Assembly: GCA_947044365.1 (NCBI GenBank)
Contig: OX345636.1
Location: forward strand, 7,336,001-7,400,000
Source of the DNA: Petrosia ficiformis
Lineage: Eukaryota; Porifera; Demospongiae; Haplosclerida; Petrosiidae
Length of the DNA stretch: 64,000 bases
Direction: 5' to 3'
The notes beneath the pieces were generated by a model that was given only the letters and a program-made list of their open reading frames with translations, was not told the DNA's origin and did not search any database. Shown here in pieces: positions 11,101 through 20,832 of the stretch (position 1 is the first letter of the stretch; each line of letters starts with the position of its first letter). A program made the position numbers and the translations under genes.

Positions 11101-13553
11101 CTGGCAGAAGTCAGATAAGGTGTTGTAGTAACTTCTGATGCATTCTTGTGCCTCCTTAATCTCAAAAATGTCTGCAATCTCTTCCATACATGTTAGTTGA
11201 AGTAATGAGCACTTTTCCTCTATAATTTCTAGAACTTCATCGATAGACACACATTTGGAGAGCTTGGGTTTTAGATCTCGATAGGCAGATCCTAAGATCG
11301 ACTGTAGTAATGACAGCGAAGCAGAACTGTTTAATATAATACACTTCAGTTTGTGTATAACTTTGCCAAATTTAAGCTTCATGCGCTGAAAACGCATTTC
11401 TTCGTACCGAGGAACTGTAATTTCTAAAACTGAAGGAGCAGTATATTCTGAAAATCAAATGATGAGAATTAAGTGTTTAAAATATAAAACCAAAATAAGG
11501 ATAACAATATTATAGTCCTGGAGTTGAAATCTGCTACCAACAATAACAGTGACCAATTGTTTATGTTGCCAGTCAAATATTAGTGGTATCTTACAGTCAA
11601 TGGACTTAAATTATTTATTATTCTAGTGATGGGTGATATGGGACTGGGAAAATTTCATTTCATTACCATAAATAGTGCTTTGGGACTCATTATTGATGGT
11701 AGTGAGTATCATTTGAGTGCTGGACTGCATCTATATTCTTATTATTATGCTAATTTTACTTCAGATCTCCTCTTTTATTTCACTATTAGTCTCATCCTCA
11801 GACACCTCACCATCACATAAAAAAAGGTCTGGTATTTTGAATTGACCTACCTTGACCAGCTCAGGAATGTGAGGTGGTGTTCGTATGACAATTAACACAC
11901 TACAAAAATTATGAATATCATTTCTAAAATGTTGTAGACATGTGAAACAGGCATAGTAGCTACAATCATTCCAACTGTTATTGAAGAAGTAATGGAAGTT
12001 CTCCAAATAGCAATGTTGAAAAAAACAAAGTACGATTATAGTAAGTTTATTTTCATAAGGACCCACCGGCTATAGAAAGATACTCCGCTATTTCATGTTT
12101 TTTACACACTCAGGAAGACACCTAAGGCATCTATCTTAGTTCAGGGGTTGTACTTTCTAAGTACAAGCTTTAAAACGGAATCAGCAAGTTTTGCAAATAG
12201 CAGCCAAGAGTTTTCATGTGAGTAACCATGCCCAATATTTTGCAAATGATTTCATATTGTTGTGGTACATTAACTGTCATACAAACACCTGCCTCACATT
12301 CCTGAGCTGTTCAAGGTTAGCACTCAAAATACCAACTGTATAATTATCAAAATTAATATTCATTTAATTCATCATTAACTAATTAACCACCTATTTATTA
12401 TCATGAATTTAATTATTTGAGAAACTGGTCAATATCAAATAAGGAATTACATATAATATAAACTGCATTAGCATCTGCAATGTATGCATACATTTTTATA
12501 TGACTACTCACATGTTTTTTGATGTGTTTTAGAGTGTGTTCAAACTATTACAAACAGACACAACTGATCACTTAACTCCTTGTGCATAAACACATGAATC
12601 CGAATTGAATCATTCCACATCTTGGCTTCAATTCAAAAGCCCTGATTTACAATTATTGTTTATTAATAAGGTTACTCACCTAACTCTTTCCTGATTCTTT
12701 CTGCTACAGAGACTGTATCATCTCTTTGTAGAAACATCTTCACTAATGCTTCTAGCCTATCAGGATTCTCTTCCACTGACTCTACAATAGCTTGTACTAA
12801 TGCTTCAGATCCTCTACCCATTACTGTGCTCTTTGTTTCTACAGTAATGATTCCTTCAGCACATAGTGCTCGCAGAAATTCAGTGGAATGTATTGGTAAC
12901 ACTTGTACAACTTCGTCTTGATGTTTCTTTAGTATGGAACTGGATTTACTTTCTATATATAATTGAAAAAATAATCCAAATGATGTGTATTTACAAGTAT
13001 ATTTGTTTAGTATACACATGTATTTAGTAATAATACAGATTATAATTATTCGAAATTATTCATTTGCAAAAGAGATTTCTTTAGCAATTAAATATATATA
13101 TTGCATGCATGATCATACAATAAGGTATTGGGAACAGTGGAATTTTATGATGAATATTAGATTTCTTAAAATTGCTATATATTTTCTGATCATTCCTCGT
13201 GACTTATCACACTTTACTATACCTTCATAGTCTTCCATCAGTGATGCAGCATGACCATTACCAATAACTCTGCCTCCTACTTCTTTGATAATATCCAAAA
13301 ATTTGTCAAACACTCTCCCATCACTTTTCACAGCTGCACGTAGTGAATTTAGGAGGATTTCCATTCGTCGTTGAGATGTCATTCCTGTATTTACATCCAT
13401 TACTGTGAGACATACCTGTTCTGGAAGCAGTTCAGCTGTATCAAGCTTCCTTGCCAAGGCAAAAGGATCTATGCTGGATTCAACAAGTATGTCAAAATTT
13501 TTTCTGAGAGATCTTTGGGCGGCATGTATGTCAGTTGGTTTTGCAGATGCCAT
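4605..13553 (-). CDS. CARD-CARD / conserved domain / cassette array / MATH-MATH gene (gene-level entry)
   Basis: Multi-exon minus-strand gene assembled from GT-AG sites and phase. Exons: 13223-13553, 12680-12952, 10759-11447, 10553/10561-10654, then cassette exons 10417-10506 (C1), 9930-9983 (A1), 9767-9874 (B1), 9331-9384 (A1b), 8361-8444 (C2), 8173-8226 (A2), 7776-7865 (C3), 7616-7669 (A3), 7454-7561 (B3), and MATH exons 6201-6680 and 4605-5120. The first three exons join without a frame break to exactly 431 codons. Nearly all later introns are phase 1, so cassettes can be skipped or duplicated without frame loss. The architecture (death-fold repeats, linker or coiled coil, TRAF-C domains) resembles an innate-immune signalling adaptor acting in the cytoplasm. 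No RING finger is seen, unlike most TRAFs. A short form can end in exon 4 (464 residues). Others can end by read-through at 7314 or 4465. Exons 1-3 and the MATH exons are firm. That all belong to one transcript is inferred from phase, order and strand. Confidence 0.7.
5121..6200. other. Intron between the MATH exons
   Basis: About 1.08 kb, AT-rich, bounded by GTAATA and ATATACAG on the minus strand. I see no further exon, repeat family or RNA gene inside it. Confidence 0.6.
6201..6680 (-). CDS. MATH/TRAF-C exon 1
   Basis: A 480-nt phase 1-1 exon (acceptor TGTTATAG, donor GTAATA). After a 14-residue lead-in it encodes a full MATH domain with the TRAF-C signature: WFSPPFYTAPNGYKAQL, KGTHISASVYLMK, then WPFKGYINLQLLN, DRNHVERIF, and the closing strand DDTLYFKVSKV. 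MATH domains form a beta-sandwich that trimerises in TRAF proteins and binds receptor tails or adaptors. The length of about 145 residues is normal. The exon reaches the next one through a split glycine codon. Confidence 0.88.
6681..7453. other. Intron / alternative 3' end before MATH exon 1
   Basis: On the minus strand the B3 exon can continue past its GTGATA donor for 47 codons to a stop at 7314, giving an alternative terminus without MATH domains. The rest, 6681-7313, shows nothing further. Confidence 0.45.
7454..10506 (-). CDS. Array of duplicated cassette exons (types C, A, B)
   Basis: Three exon types recur in order. Type C (84-90 nt; e.g. 7776-7865, reading SVTSKSRTVQERGTDKIENI) is Ser/Thr rich. 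Type A is always 54 nt (9930-9983, 9331-9384, 8173-8226, 7616-7669) with the core SPKP..KLTEQLK. Type B is always 108 nt (9767-9874, 7454-7561) with the core KLIAEKN..LEVEKK, a coiled-coil-like helix. All enter and leave in phase 1. C1 (10417-10506) has an in-frame TGA where C3 has GGA. A2 has AT in place of the donor GT after its 54th base. B3 can read through its donor to a stop at 7314. The array probably forms a variable-length linker or coiled coil between the CARD end and the MATH end. Exon borders are inferred from splice signals and cross-comparison of copies. Confidence 0.65.
8822..9275 (-). mobile_element. MITE family M1, copy 2 (inverted)
   Basis: Starts with the GGCCC palindrome and CATCCCTATGATTGCTTT at 8838-8855. 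The interior matches copy 1 in reverse, ending near 9275 in a shortened version of the other terminus. It lies in the cassette-exon region of the main gene. The host sequence beside it at about 8795-8820 (minus strand, ESG-type codons before GTGAAT) resembles the end of a type B exon, so the insertion may have replaced or split one. Confidence 0.8.
10180..10330 (-). repeat. Degraded fragment of MITE family M1
   Basis: ACCAGCAGAAAGAAAGC and the flanking AATTAATGGAGTGCC align with the middle of copy 2 (8990-9110). Both ends are lost. It sits in an intron of the main gene, between C1 and A1. Confidence 0.6.
10553..10654 (-). CDS. Exon 4: short acidic exon, possible alternative terminus
   Basis: Acceptor ACTAACAG then GTA ATG, in phase 0 with exon 3. 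Reads VMTDEEVPGTEEAIVTEV and continues to DDGT then TAA (stop at 10553), 33 residues rich in Glu and Asp. A possible donor (GATG then GTACAT, exon end 10561) would instead leave in phase 1 and join the cassette exons downstream. The exon can therefore act as a terminal exon, giving a 464-residue protein, or as an internal one. The donor is weak, so the terminal form may be the main one. Confidence 0.6.
   Translation of the reverse strand, partial: VMTDEEVPGTEEAIVTEVTIVNEKAEQYNDDGT
10759..11447 (-). CDS. Exon 3: large conserved helical/alpha-beta domain
   Basis: A 689-nt exon, acceptor GATTTTCAG, donor AAG then GTATAG, entering in phase 1 and leaving in phase 0. It encodes about 230 residues starting EYTAPSVLEITVPRYEE. 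The first half is helical with CVSIDEVLEIIEEKCSLL. The second half has the block CETVEFILDWKTDEYTLND, then IKDLLSKAFGELAKEVKVVV and SIILTCSAPHNI, and ends in a strand-rich tail. I recall the same block (ETIEF-W-DEHTLNDIK-LLSKAF-S-I-TCYAP) in uncharacterised sponge proteins that also carry death-fold domains. The function is unknown. A role as an effector or sensor platform would be a guess. Confidence 0.75.
11831..12334. repeat. Imperfect inverted repeat in intron 2
   Basis: Arms of about 70 bp, 11831-11900 and 12263-12334, share CACATTCCTGAGCTG and flanking matches such as TTAA-TGTCATAC-AACACC in opposite orientation. The 360-bp spacer has no clear content. It could be a small element or a hairpin-forming piece of intron RNA. 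A minus-strand frame over the left arm ends EVSEDETNSEIKEEI, but it has no supported partner exon. Confidence 0.6.
12680..12952 (-). CDS. Exon 2: second CARD-like domain
   Basis: A 273-nt phase 1-1 exon, acceptor TATATAG and donor GTGAGT. It encodes 91 residues: a KKHQDEVVQVLP helix, FLRALCAEGII, then SEALVQAIVESVEENPDRL and LEALVKMFLQRD, ending in ERIRKEL. The spacing of hydrophobic helices matches another death-fold module, placed directly after the first, so the protein carries a tandem pair. Its phase joins exon 1 through a split glutamate codon and exon 3 through another split glutamate codon, which supports the exon chain strongly. Confidence 0.7.
13223..13553 (-). CDS. Exon 1: N-terminal CARD-like domain
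   Basis: Starts with ATG at 13553 in a strong context (A at -3, G at +4) and ends at a GTATAG donor in phase 1 (331 nt). It encodes 110 residues. After a short leader (MASAKPTD) comes an all-helical pattern, LRKNFDILVESS, then FALARKLDTAELL, then a basic turn and VFDKFLDIIKEVG. This fits a CARD or another death-fold member: alternating Leu/Ile helices of about 85 residues with the usual DPxxLAxKL-type second helix. CARDs oligomerise with other CARDs in apoptotic and NF-kB-type signalling. The CARD versus DED/death-domain choice is a judgement from pattern and would need a profile search. Confidence 0.7.
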
Positions 13554-13866
13554 GCTACGATGTGAAATTCAATCTGTAGGAATGATAATACATGCTGATG
13601 AGCCACACCCAAACAATTTGATCAGCAAGTATTTGCTTGTATTGCAAGCATTTGCAACTATTGGAAATAAGTTTATACTACAGTATTCTCACCTGATATA
13701 CAAAATAATTGTATGAGATAGTAGGAGTTTTTAGTTTTTAGAAAAACTGCTCACAGCAAATGTTTTTGGGAAACGCCCTAAGACAAACATTTCTGAAACA
13801 TCACGTGACATAAGCTTATAGTTATAGATAGTGGGCGTATGTCTCTATGTCAGTCGCCCTTGCGTG

Positions 13867-15600
13867 GCTCTTAAGGAAGTTACATCATTCCAATTCCCGG
13901 GGGCTTGGTCAATTAATGGGTGTGGTGCGTAAAAGAACGCGCGATCAAGCTCTACCACTTTCAGTTTTTTAATGTTGTAATTTTACAACATCCTGTCAGA
14001 TAGGAAGTACCACACCTACTTATTACATTACCAAATTTCACTGCAATGGCTGGGTCTTGGATGTACCACACCCCAAATTACTGTAGATTACAAGAGTATA
14101 CCAAAGTGGTGGCAGCATGTCGGCATTCTATTGTTCAAAACGCCCACGCTTTGTTGGATGTGGTCTAGCGGTGCTTTGATTCAAGTGTCCGCCCTTTGAT
14201 GTTACTTTGAAGTTAGCTTAGGGCACATAAAAAAATTAAAAAAATATTTTAAAAAAAGTGAAAGGAGAGTAGAATGTTATGTTGATGTTTGTGTGATGTA
14301 TAGACTTTGTTTCTAGCTGGTTCTAGCGAGAGAAAAAGGGATGTTGGGAGAATGAGTGACAAATAGCGTTTGCGTGCAGACTTGAGTAGATGCTGTGCTT
14401 GCAGTAATTGGTAAGCAAGGTTGAGGTGAGTGTTAGATTGCTCCAGACGTTGGAGAAAGTGGCAAATTGCCTGTATTCAGTTGCAACGAAGGTTTTGATT
14501 TTAATGAGATGCTGAGCCACACCTCGCAATCAGTATATATTACATCCATGGTAGGTATGGTTGGAATTATTATTAAAATTAATTCATTCTTTTTTTCAAA
14601 AGCCCCCGGGTTAAGAAACTGTAAGTGCTACTGTCGTTTCCAGTAATCTTGCAACGGCGCTCTCAAACCGGAGATGACGTAATTATACTTACAATAGTAA
14701 ACATTACAGCAAACACCACATGATCAGAGTAAATTGATTGGCTAAATGTTATACCACACCCATTCCCGCTTTGACATTTTTTGTTGCAAGATTGATGCAA
14801 ATGACAGTACCCCTTTCAGTTTTTTAATGTTGTAATTTTACAACATCCTGTCAGAGAGGAAGTGTATCCAACTTAATAGAATACTGAATTCAAACTGCAA
14901 TTCACGGGATCTTGGATGTACCACGGCCCAAATTACTGTAGATTACGAGAGTATGCCAATGTGGTGGCGGCATGTCGGCATTCTATTGTCAAAAAACGCC
15001 CACGCTTTGTTGGATGTGGTCGGGCGGTGCTTTGATTCAAGTGTCCGCCCTTTGATGTTACTTTGAAGTTAGCTTAGAGTACTTTAAAAAAAAAGTAAAA
15101 GGAGATCAGAATGGGATGTTGATGTATGTGTGATGTATAGACTTGCTTTCTAGCTGGTTCTAGTGAGAGAGAAAGGGATGTTGGGAGAATAAGTGAAAAA
15201 TACCGTTCACTTGCAGACTTGAGTGGATGCTGTGCTTGCAGTAATTGGTAAGCAAGGTGGAGTGAGTGTTAGATTGCTCCAGGAGGTCCAGAAAGTTGCA
15301 AAGAAGCTGCATCTGTGATGCTGAGCCACACCTCACACATTATATATGCTTGATCAAGCTTACGTAGAAACTGGAACAAATAGCTAGCTATCCTACCTGA
15401 AATATATTCTTAAAGTTCTACAAGGTTCTTTAAAAGGTAAACAGAGTAGATAATCAAAATAATAACTATAATAGGCCGGTGTGTTTCAGGCATCATAAAG
15501 TTAGCCATGATTACTGAATGATGGACACCACAAAGCAGTCATAGGGATACTTTTATCTTCACTTAAATTTGTAAAGCAATCATAAGGATGTTTTTTTTTT
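13867..15600 (-). mobile_element. MITE family M1, copy 3, split by an insertion
   Basis: The segment 13867-13951 matches one half of the inverted element (GGTCAATTAATGGG, GCGTAAAAGAACGCGCG) and 15352-15591 the other half, ending in AAAGCAATCATAAGGATG (15574-15591). The halves are separated by the 1.4 kb insertion listed next. About 37 bp of MITE sequence is missing at the junction compared with copy 2, so a small deletion also occurred. Confidence 0.75.
13952..15351. mobile_element. 1.4 kb insertion with LTR-like direct repeats and 9-bp flanking duplication
   Basis: GATCAAGCT flanks the segment on both sides (13943-13951 and 15352-15360). Inside are two direct repeats of roughly 530 bp, about 13957-14530 and 14813-15345, both beginning CTTTCAGTTTTTTAATGTTG and ending near GCTGAGCCACACCTC. 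They surround a 280-bp middle part. That middle contains its own inverted pair around ATCTTGCAAC (14620-14656) and GTTGCAAGAT (14783-14815). No protein is encoded. The layout resembles a miniature terminal-repeat element or a tandem insertion of one family, but the ends are not TG..CA, so I do not call it an LTR retrotransposon. Confidence 0.6.
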
Positions 15601-16150
15601 CTCAATATACACTTGTTTTTCTTTGTTGTCTGAGGTTATCTTGCTATACCTCATCTCTATTATATTTTATATAATATATATGAGATGCCGGTACTCATGT
15701 GTCCGAGAATGTGATCATCATTCTTCAAAATTTTATTTTGGAATTGTATTTCAAAAATACATAAATAAATAACAATATATAATATATATATATATATATA
15801 TGTATAATTATATATATATTCAATTATATATGTCAAGATGAAGCCACACTTCAAAGACTTTTACAGTGCTATAAATCTCATATAGCACTGAAATACATCT
15901 GGAGTGCACATATTTTCCTTTGATGTTTGATATGTGCACTGTGGTTACATAACACCTCTAAATGATTAAATGACAGTTGTAATTGAATAACCAACATTAT
16001 AGATGGAACACTCAACTGATAAAATGAATAATAAACAAAATCAATGGAAAGTTAGTTTTTGTTAAAGTCAGGAGGAAAAGATAGCACTGGAAATACCTCA
16101 TTGTCACTCTCGGGGTAGAACGGCATTGACATTGGATAATATTGCGGCAG

Positions 16151-16504
16151 TTAACAATAAGGATATGATGGAGGTGAATAAAACATACAGTTGTTGTACT
16201 GATTTGCATACGGCGTCTTTGGCTCTGATAGATTTATACTTCCATAATGAGATTCACTGCTGCATTGGCCATCACTGTTGAATTTCTCCAATGATCCAGA
16301 CAAAATCTTTGATAACTTTTCATGTTGTATGTCTGTAACTCTCTCATAAGCTATCAAACCATCTGTTGACTTGTGACCTGTGCGACTCTGAATGATCTTT
16401 TCTGGGACCTCAGCATCAAATAATGCACTAGTGCCAGCCACACGGAGACTATGATTGGACTTACTTCCTTTGATATTAGCGTCTGCACACATTGTTGCAA
16501 CCAT
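16151..16504 (-). pseudogene. Crypton-type tyrosine recombinase, C-terminal catalytic part
   Basis: Reads MVATMCADANIKG, then NHSLRVAGTSALF, IIQSRTGHKSTDGLIAYERV and a 50-residue tail. The H-x-x-R (HSLR), the later G-H (TGH) and the Tyr in AYER have the order and spacing of the tyrosine recombinase active site, in the version found in Crypton elements and Crypton-derived animal genes (DUF3504 group). The first Arg of the RHRY tetrad and all N-terminal parts are missing. An acceptor-like CTCACAAAG precedes the reading at 16505, and a GTGAGT donor lies 70 bp further upstream, so an upstream exon may have existed. The left ITR of the THAP element begins at 16671, directly behind it. Confidence 0.75.
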
Positions 16505-16670
16505 CTTTGTGAGTATGAGATACTGTATCAGTAGTCACAGTTAAAATCAGTCTGACAATGCTGTCACAGCTACTCACCTATCCTCGAATAGAAGTATGGC
16601 AGTACAATTGGATGGACTATTATTTATTGTAGAAGAACAGAAGACTCTGCTAATCTATATAGCTACCTCC

Positions 16671-18652
16671 AGGGTAACTGCAACAGAAAATGTTTTGGGG
16701 TTTATTTTTGCAGAAAATGATAGTATTTATTACCAAAACAATGTGTATCAAAAATTAAATGATATATCAAATCCCAACAGGGAATAATAAGCCCACAAAA
16801 ACTGCACTTTGTAATGTTGCAGTAGTTTACATTTCTTATCTCACCCACGCTTCCTGTTTAATGCTATCGTTTCCTCATAAAGAGGAAATAGGGCGCGGTT
16901 TTTACGTGACATCACAGAAGGGAGTCAAGGCTGTACTAACAAACACTGTTTCAATAGGATCCACATTTAAGAAAACAATGGGCAGATGCTGTGAAAAGAA
17001 CAAGGGATAAGTGGATTGGTTCAAGCCATTATTCAGTTTTGTGCAGTGCACACTTTACTGCAGAAATGTTTGGAATAAAACAAAGACCAAAACTGAAGAA
17101 AAATGCTGTACCTACTATTTTTGAAAGACAAAGAGAACCTCCTTGTAGCTCAGGAGAATGCAGTTCTAACTTTCTGAGAAGTGATGAAACAACCAAGAAA
17201 AAAAGAAAAAAAAGGACAGCATTTGAGAAAAGAAATAGACAGAAAGTGAGATGAGACTATAATTTTGACTTGTATTAGAATTACATGTATTTATTAATGT
17301 ACATGTATTACTATTTTTATTAGATAATACAAGAAATCATGATCGAAAATTGTAATGATGAAAGTAAGAAGTTCAGTGATGGACAAGAGAACAGTGAAGA
17401 TGAGACCAACCTTTTTGCTTCACATGTGGTACATACAAACAGATTTGTGTGATTATTAAAAATAGTTCACTGTAGAGATATCTGCATAACTAATAACTTT
17501 ATAATTTACAATTCTATGGTGTTAAATAATTTTTTTTGCATCTCCTTTTTGTGTTAATTTTCTGAAATCCTCCTTTCTTGTGATTATTCAGTCAGTTACT
17601 TTTTTATATGATCTATTTAACATAAGTTAAACAATATTTCCAAACAGTGATGCAACTTGGTTTTATTATTCTTTTGTAGTGCCATCAAGTAAGTACACAG
17701 GTAGACCGTGTTCTATCAAAAAGTGTTGCAACAGGAACTTTACATCCATTGATGAAGGATGTTGGTGTTGGATCTGGAAATATTAGAACAAGGACTATTG
17801 GTACAAAAACTGATAAAGCAAAGGTAAAAGATGCGACAACTGAGAATCTATCAGTTGTTAAACTTAGCAATGCTGTAAGCACAGAAAATGTTCAGAAAAG
17901 AAATGTTCACTTACAAGTTCACTGTAATAAAATGTACAGGTAATTATTGTAGTAAGTATTAAAGATTACTAAATACTTAACACGTTTACAGGTATACAGA
18001 CAGTGTCATCAGTTTATGAGATTGGGATACAGTGCAGTTTAATAACAAAGTCAGAAGAGAATATCGCCTCATCTGATGAAGAATTGAGTCAAAGCAGTTA
18101 TAGCACAACCAACGCTCCTACCAATTTTTTTTTCATTCATGCATACTATTATTGTAAGAAGTATTAGGGTAATGCATATGAAATCCAATATATACACTGT
18201 CTGTTGAGGGAAATGGGTTTATGATTATATTAACTCCACACAATAGAATAACCACCCTGATATCTCGTCCCAACCAGCCTCGTACTAACTGTAGCACCTA
18301 GATAGTAAAAACAATAGGTATTTTATGCAATAACATTATAAATACTGTGAAGAGCCATGTTCTTAATAAAGTGTGCTGCTTGCAATACTCGAACGATCAG
18401 GCAACTTCACGAGATTGACTCCCTTCTGTGATGTCACGTAAAAACCGCGCCCTATTTCCTCTTTATGAGGAAGCGCTTGCATTAAACAGGAAGCGTGGGT
18501 GAGATAAACTGCAAAGTGCAGTTTTTGTGGGGCTTATTATTCCCTGTTGGGATTTGATATATCATTTAATTTTTGATACACATTGTTTTGGTAATAAATA
18601 TTATCATTTTCTGCAAAAATAAACCCAAAACATTTTCTGTTGCAGTTACCCT
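16671..18652. mobile_element. 2 kb element with long inverted repeats enclosing THAP exons
   Basis: The left arm 16671-16928 starts AGGGTAACTGCAACAG. The right arm 18415-18652 is its inverse and ends CTGTTGCAGTTACCCT. Identity over about 240-258 bp is high, with a few indels. The right arm is followed by TTAAGACC, and no matching target duplication is visible on the left. The 1.5 kb interior holds exons of a THAP-domain gene. THAP domains are typical of P-element and Kolobok transposases, so the element may be a deletion derivative of such a transposon. A host gene trapped between inverted repeats is the alternative. Confidence 0.75.
16958..18167 (+). pseudogene. THAP-domain gene, 5'-truncated, four exons
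   Basis: Exons by GT-AG and phase: 16958-17245, 17324-17428, 17680-17874 and 18000-18167 (stop TAG). The first is preceded by a good branch point (TACTAAC) and TTTCAATAG. It encodes the second half of a THAP zinc finger: DPHLRKQWADAVKR, SVLCSAHF and RPKLKKNAVPTIF, carrying the W, the C-x2-H pair and the AVPTIF end. The first half, with the other two Cys, is absent; only 28 bp separate the exon from the left ITR. The later exons are low-complexity acidic/Ser-rich with a VYEIGIQCSLITK motif of the kind seen between THAP and transposase domains. No transposase core follows. Sequence-specific DNA binding would be the role of a complete protein. The last two junctions are the least certain. Confidence 0.65.
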
Positions 18653-20825
18653 TTAAGACCGGATTTTACTGAAACATCATTACTGTTTTAGGTTGATGCA
18701 CTGAAACTGTTCAGTACAACACAAAACGATTAAAGAATTAGTATTATATCAGTGGTTTATGATTAACACTGACACCTTTCCGGATGTTTGTATGAATTTT
18801 CACCTATACTAGTATATCAAATTTTGTAAATGAGACGTTTCCCAATATTAGTCACAATGACAATCTCATTAGGATTATGTAGGCAGGATAACTATGAAGA
18901 TTTCATATATTAGTTTTGAAATGTTATAGAAGGATAAAACACAGAACATCATTCATAATATTATCATAGTATTTTATTTACATAATATATCCTTCAATCT
19001 CAAAGATTTTGTGTGTCGTATCTGAAAAATTAGTAGTTTGATTTAAAACTATGAAATATAGCCCTTCTAAATACATGAACGATCATTGGATATGCAGAGA
19101 AAGCTACAGAAACACTAACACTGTTGTTTTGTTTGTTTCAGCACTTATGGAACAGAACACTTATAATCATATTAGAGGTCAAGGTTCATGTCCTTACTAC
19201 ACAGATCAGTGAGTAGACAGGGAAACCATTTCATCTGATTTGTGAAACTGATTTGTCACAAAATGAATGGTTAATTATAATCCAACTATCAATTGTGTTT
19301 GTGCTATGTGAATTCATGCAAGTAAGTAAAGCTATTTTTGTAGTATAATGTTGATATTCACAATATAAACTGATAGTAAAGAATATATTGCATAGTAATC
19401 ACAGTTTACACATCGATACATCTCCTACAATTAATTCATATAAGAATTACCAGCATTATATTAACAACATTCACAAAGTAGCCTGACTTATATTTCACAA
19501 TTTCACATTGGTATAAATTATAATAGCCCATTGAATCAATAAAATCTGTTTGTATTATTACTGTAAATACATTTCATGTTAGCTATATGCATATGTTTAT
19601 TACCTTTTTGTTATAATTATGTTTATAAACGTGAAAATCCCATAAGCATACACTTAATGTACACACAAAGGGGAACCTTTCCAAATCAGAAATATATAAT
19701 ATTAAAAATTAACTTATGAAACTGTAATTTCGTATAGATTGTTTGTCAGAATTAAGAATGTTCAACAAACCATTATATAATTACCTGAAAGCACTTTGTG
19801 AGGCAAGTTATGAAAAATGTCACTAAGAAAATGAAAAAGACATTTAAAATTTATAAATAAATAACTTGTGTGGAAAGAAAAGGTAAAAGGAGAATTCAAA
19901 AGTGCTTGAATATGCATACACTACCTGGAGAAGGGACTGAGCTGACTAATAGACCTTCTTGTATCTTGTATATATATCAAATATTAATACGTATTCTAAG
20001 TCATAGAGTGAAATAAAAATCTCTGTATATGAGAAAGAATAGTGATAACATAATAACCAAGAAATAAAAGAGTGGTGACTCAAACCTATAAATAATAGTA
20101 TAATAAATTAAATTATTGCTATATTGACAGTTATAACTGCAATAATTATGTATTGAAATTGAACCACAGTGGCACACAACAGGTAAACATGTTCTATTAA
20201 TGTAGTCTGACAACTAGTATAATTGTAATTATTATAAGAAGTACAACAAGAGTGATAAGAAACATGCAGTCTCCTCATGAATTAAAGTAATGCTTTTACC
20301 ATAACTTATGTACACACAGTTCTGAAGAAAGAACTTACGATAAATCTGGACTTTTGACACTCCTACGCATACGGTACAGTTAATTGCACATGCGCTAAGT
20401 ATTAGCGGTAAATTCAAAACTTTCGCTTATTCGCGGTAAATTCAAATGAAGTACTTATACAAATTATATATGCATACACATATAATTATATATAATTATA
20501 TGTAATATAATATATTATAATATAATTATTATATATACGTAATAATTATAGTAATATATAAGCCATGATAGCTTTGAAGTGTATTCACCAAATATACAGC
20601 CCAAGGTGGGAAGGCCTAGGTCAATGTGGTTTTCCACAAAGATAATGTATATATACATAAATATAATATAATTGTATATATATATATATATATAATTATA
20701 TATATAGTATGATGGTGACATCATCTCTTTGATGTGGTGAGTTCTATATATTGTATGTCGGCCTTCCATGTGCACACTATGCAGGAGATGTGACCATCAT
20801 ACAACATATTGTATATAGTATGCTA
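18653..20825. other. AT-rich intergenic stretch, no gene supported
   Basis: Nothing coding is convincing. A 14-bp unit GCGGTAAATTCAAA occurs twice near 20403-20449. TA-rich simple repeats lie at 20460-20540 and 20640-20710. Confidence 0.5.
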
Positions 20826-20832
20826 ATAGGTC

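Noticed and set aside
11761..12066. 101-codon minus-strand frame ending in an acidic tail
   Set aside because: It overlaps the inverted repeat of intron 2, has no domain, and its phase does not fit exons 2 and 3.
13952..15351. LTR retrotransposon
   Set aside because: The direct repeats lack TG..CA ends, no primer-binding site or pol/gag reading is seen, and the internal part is only 280 bp.
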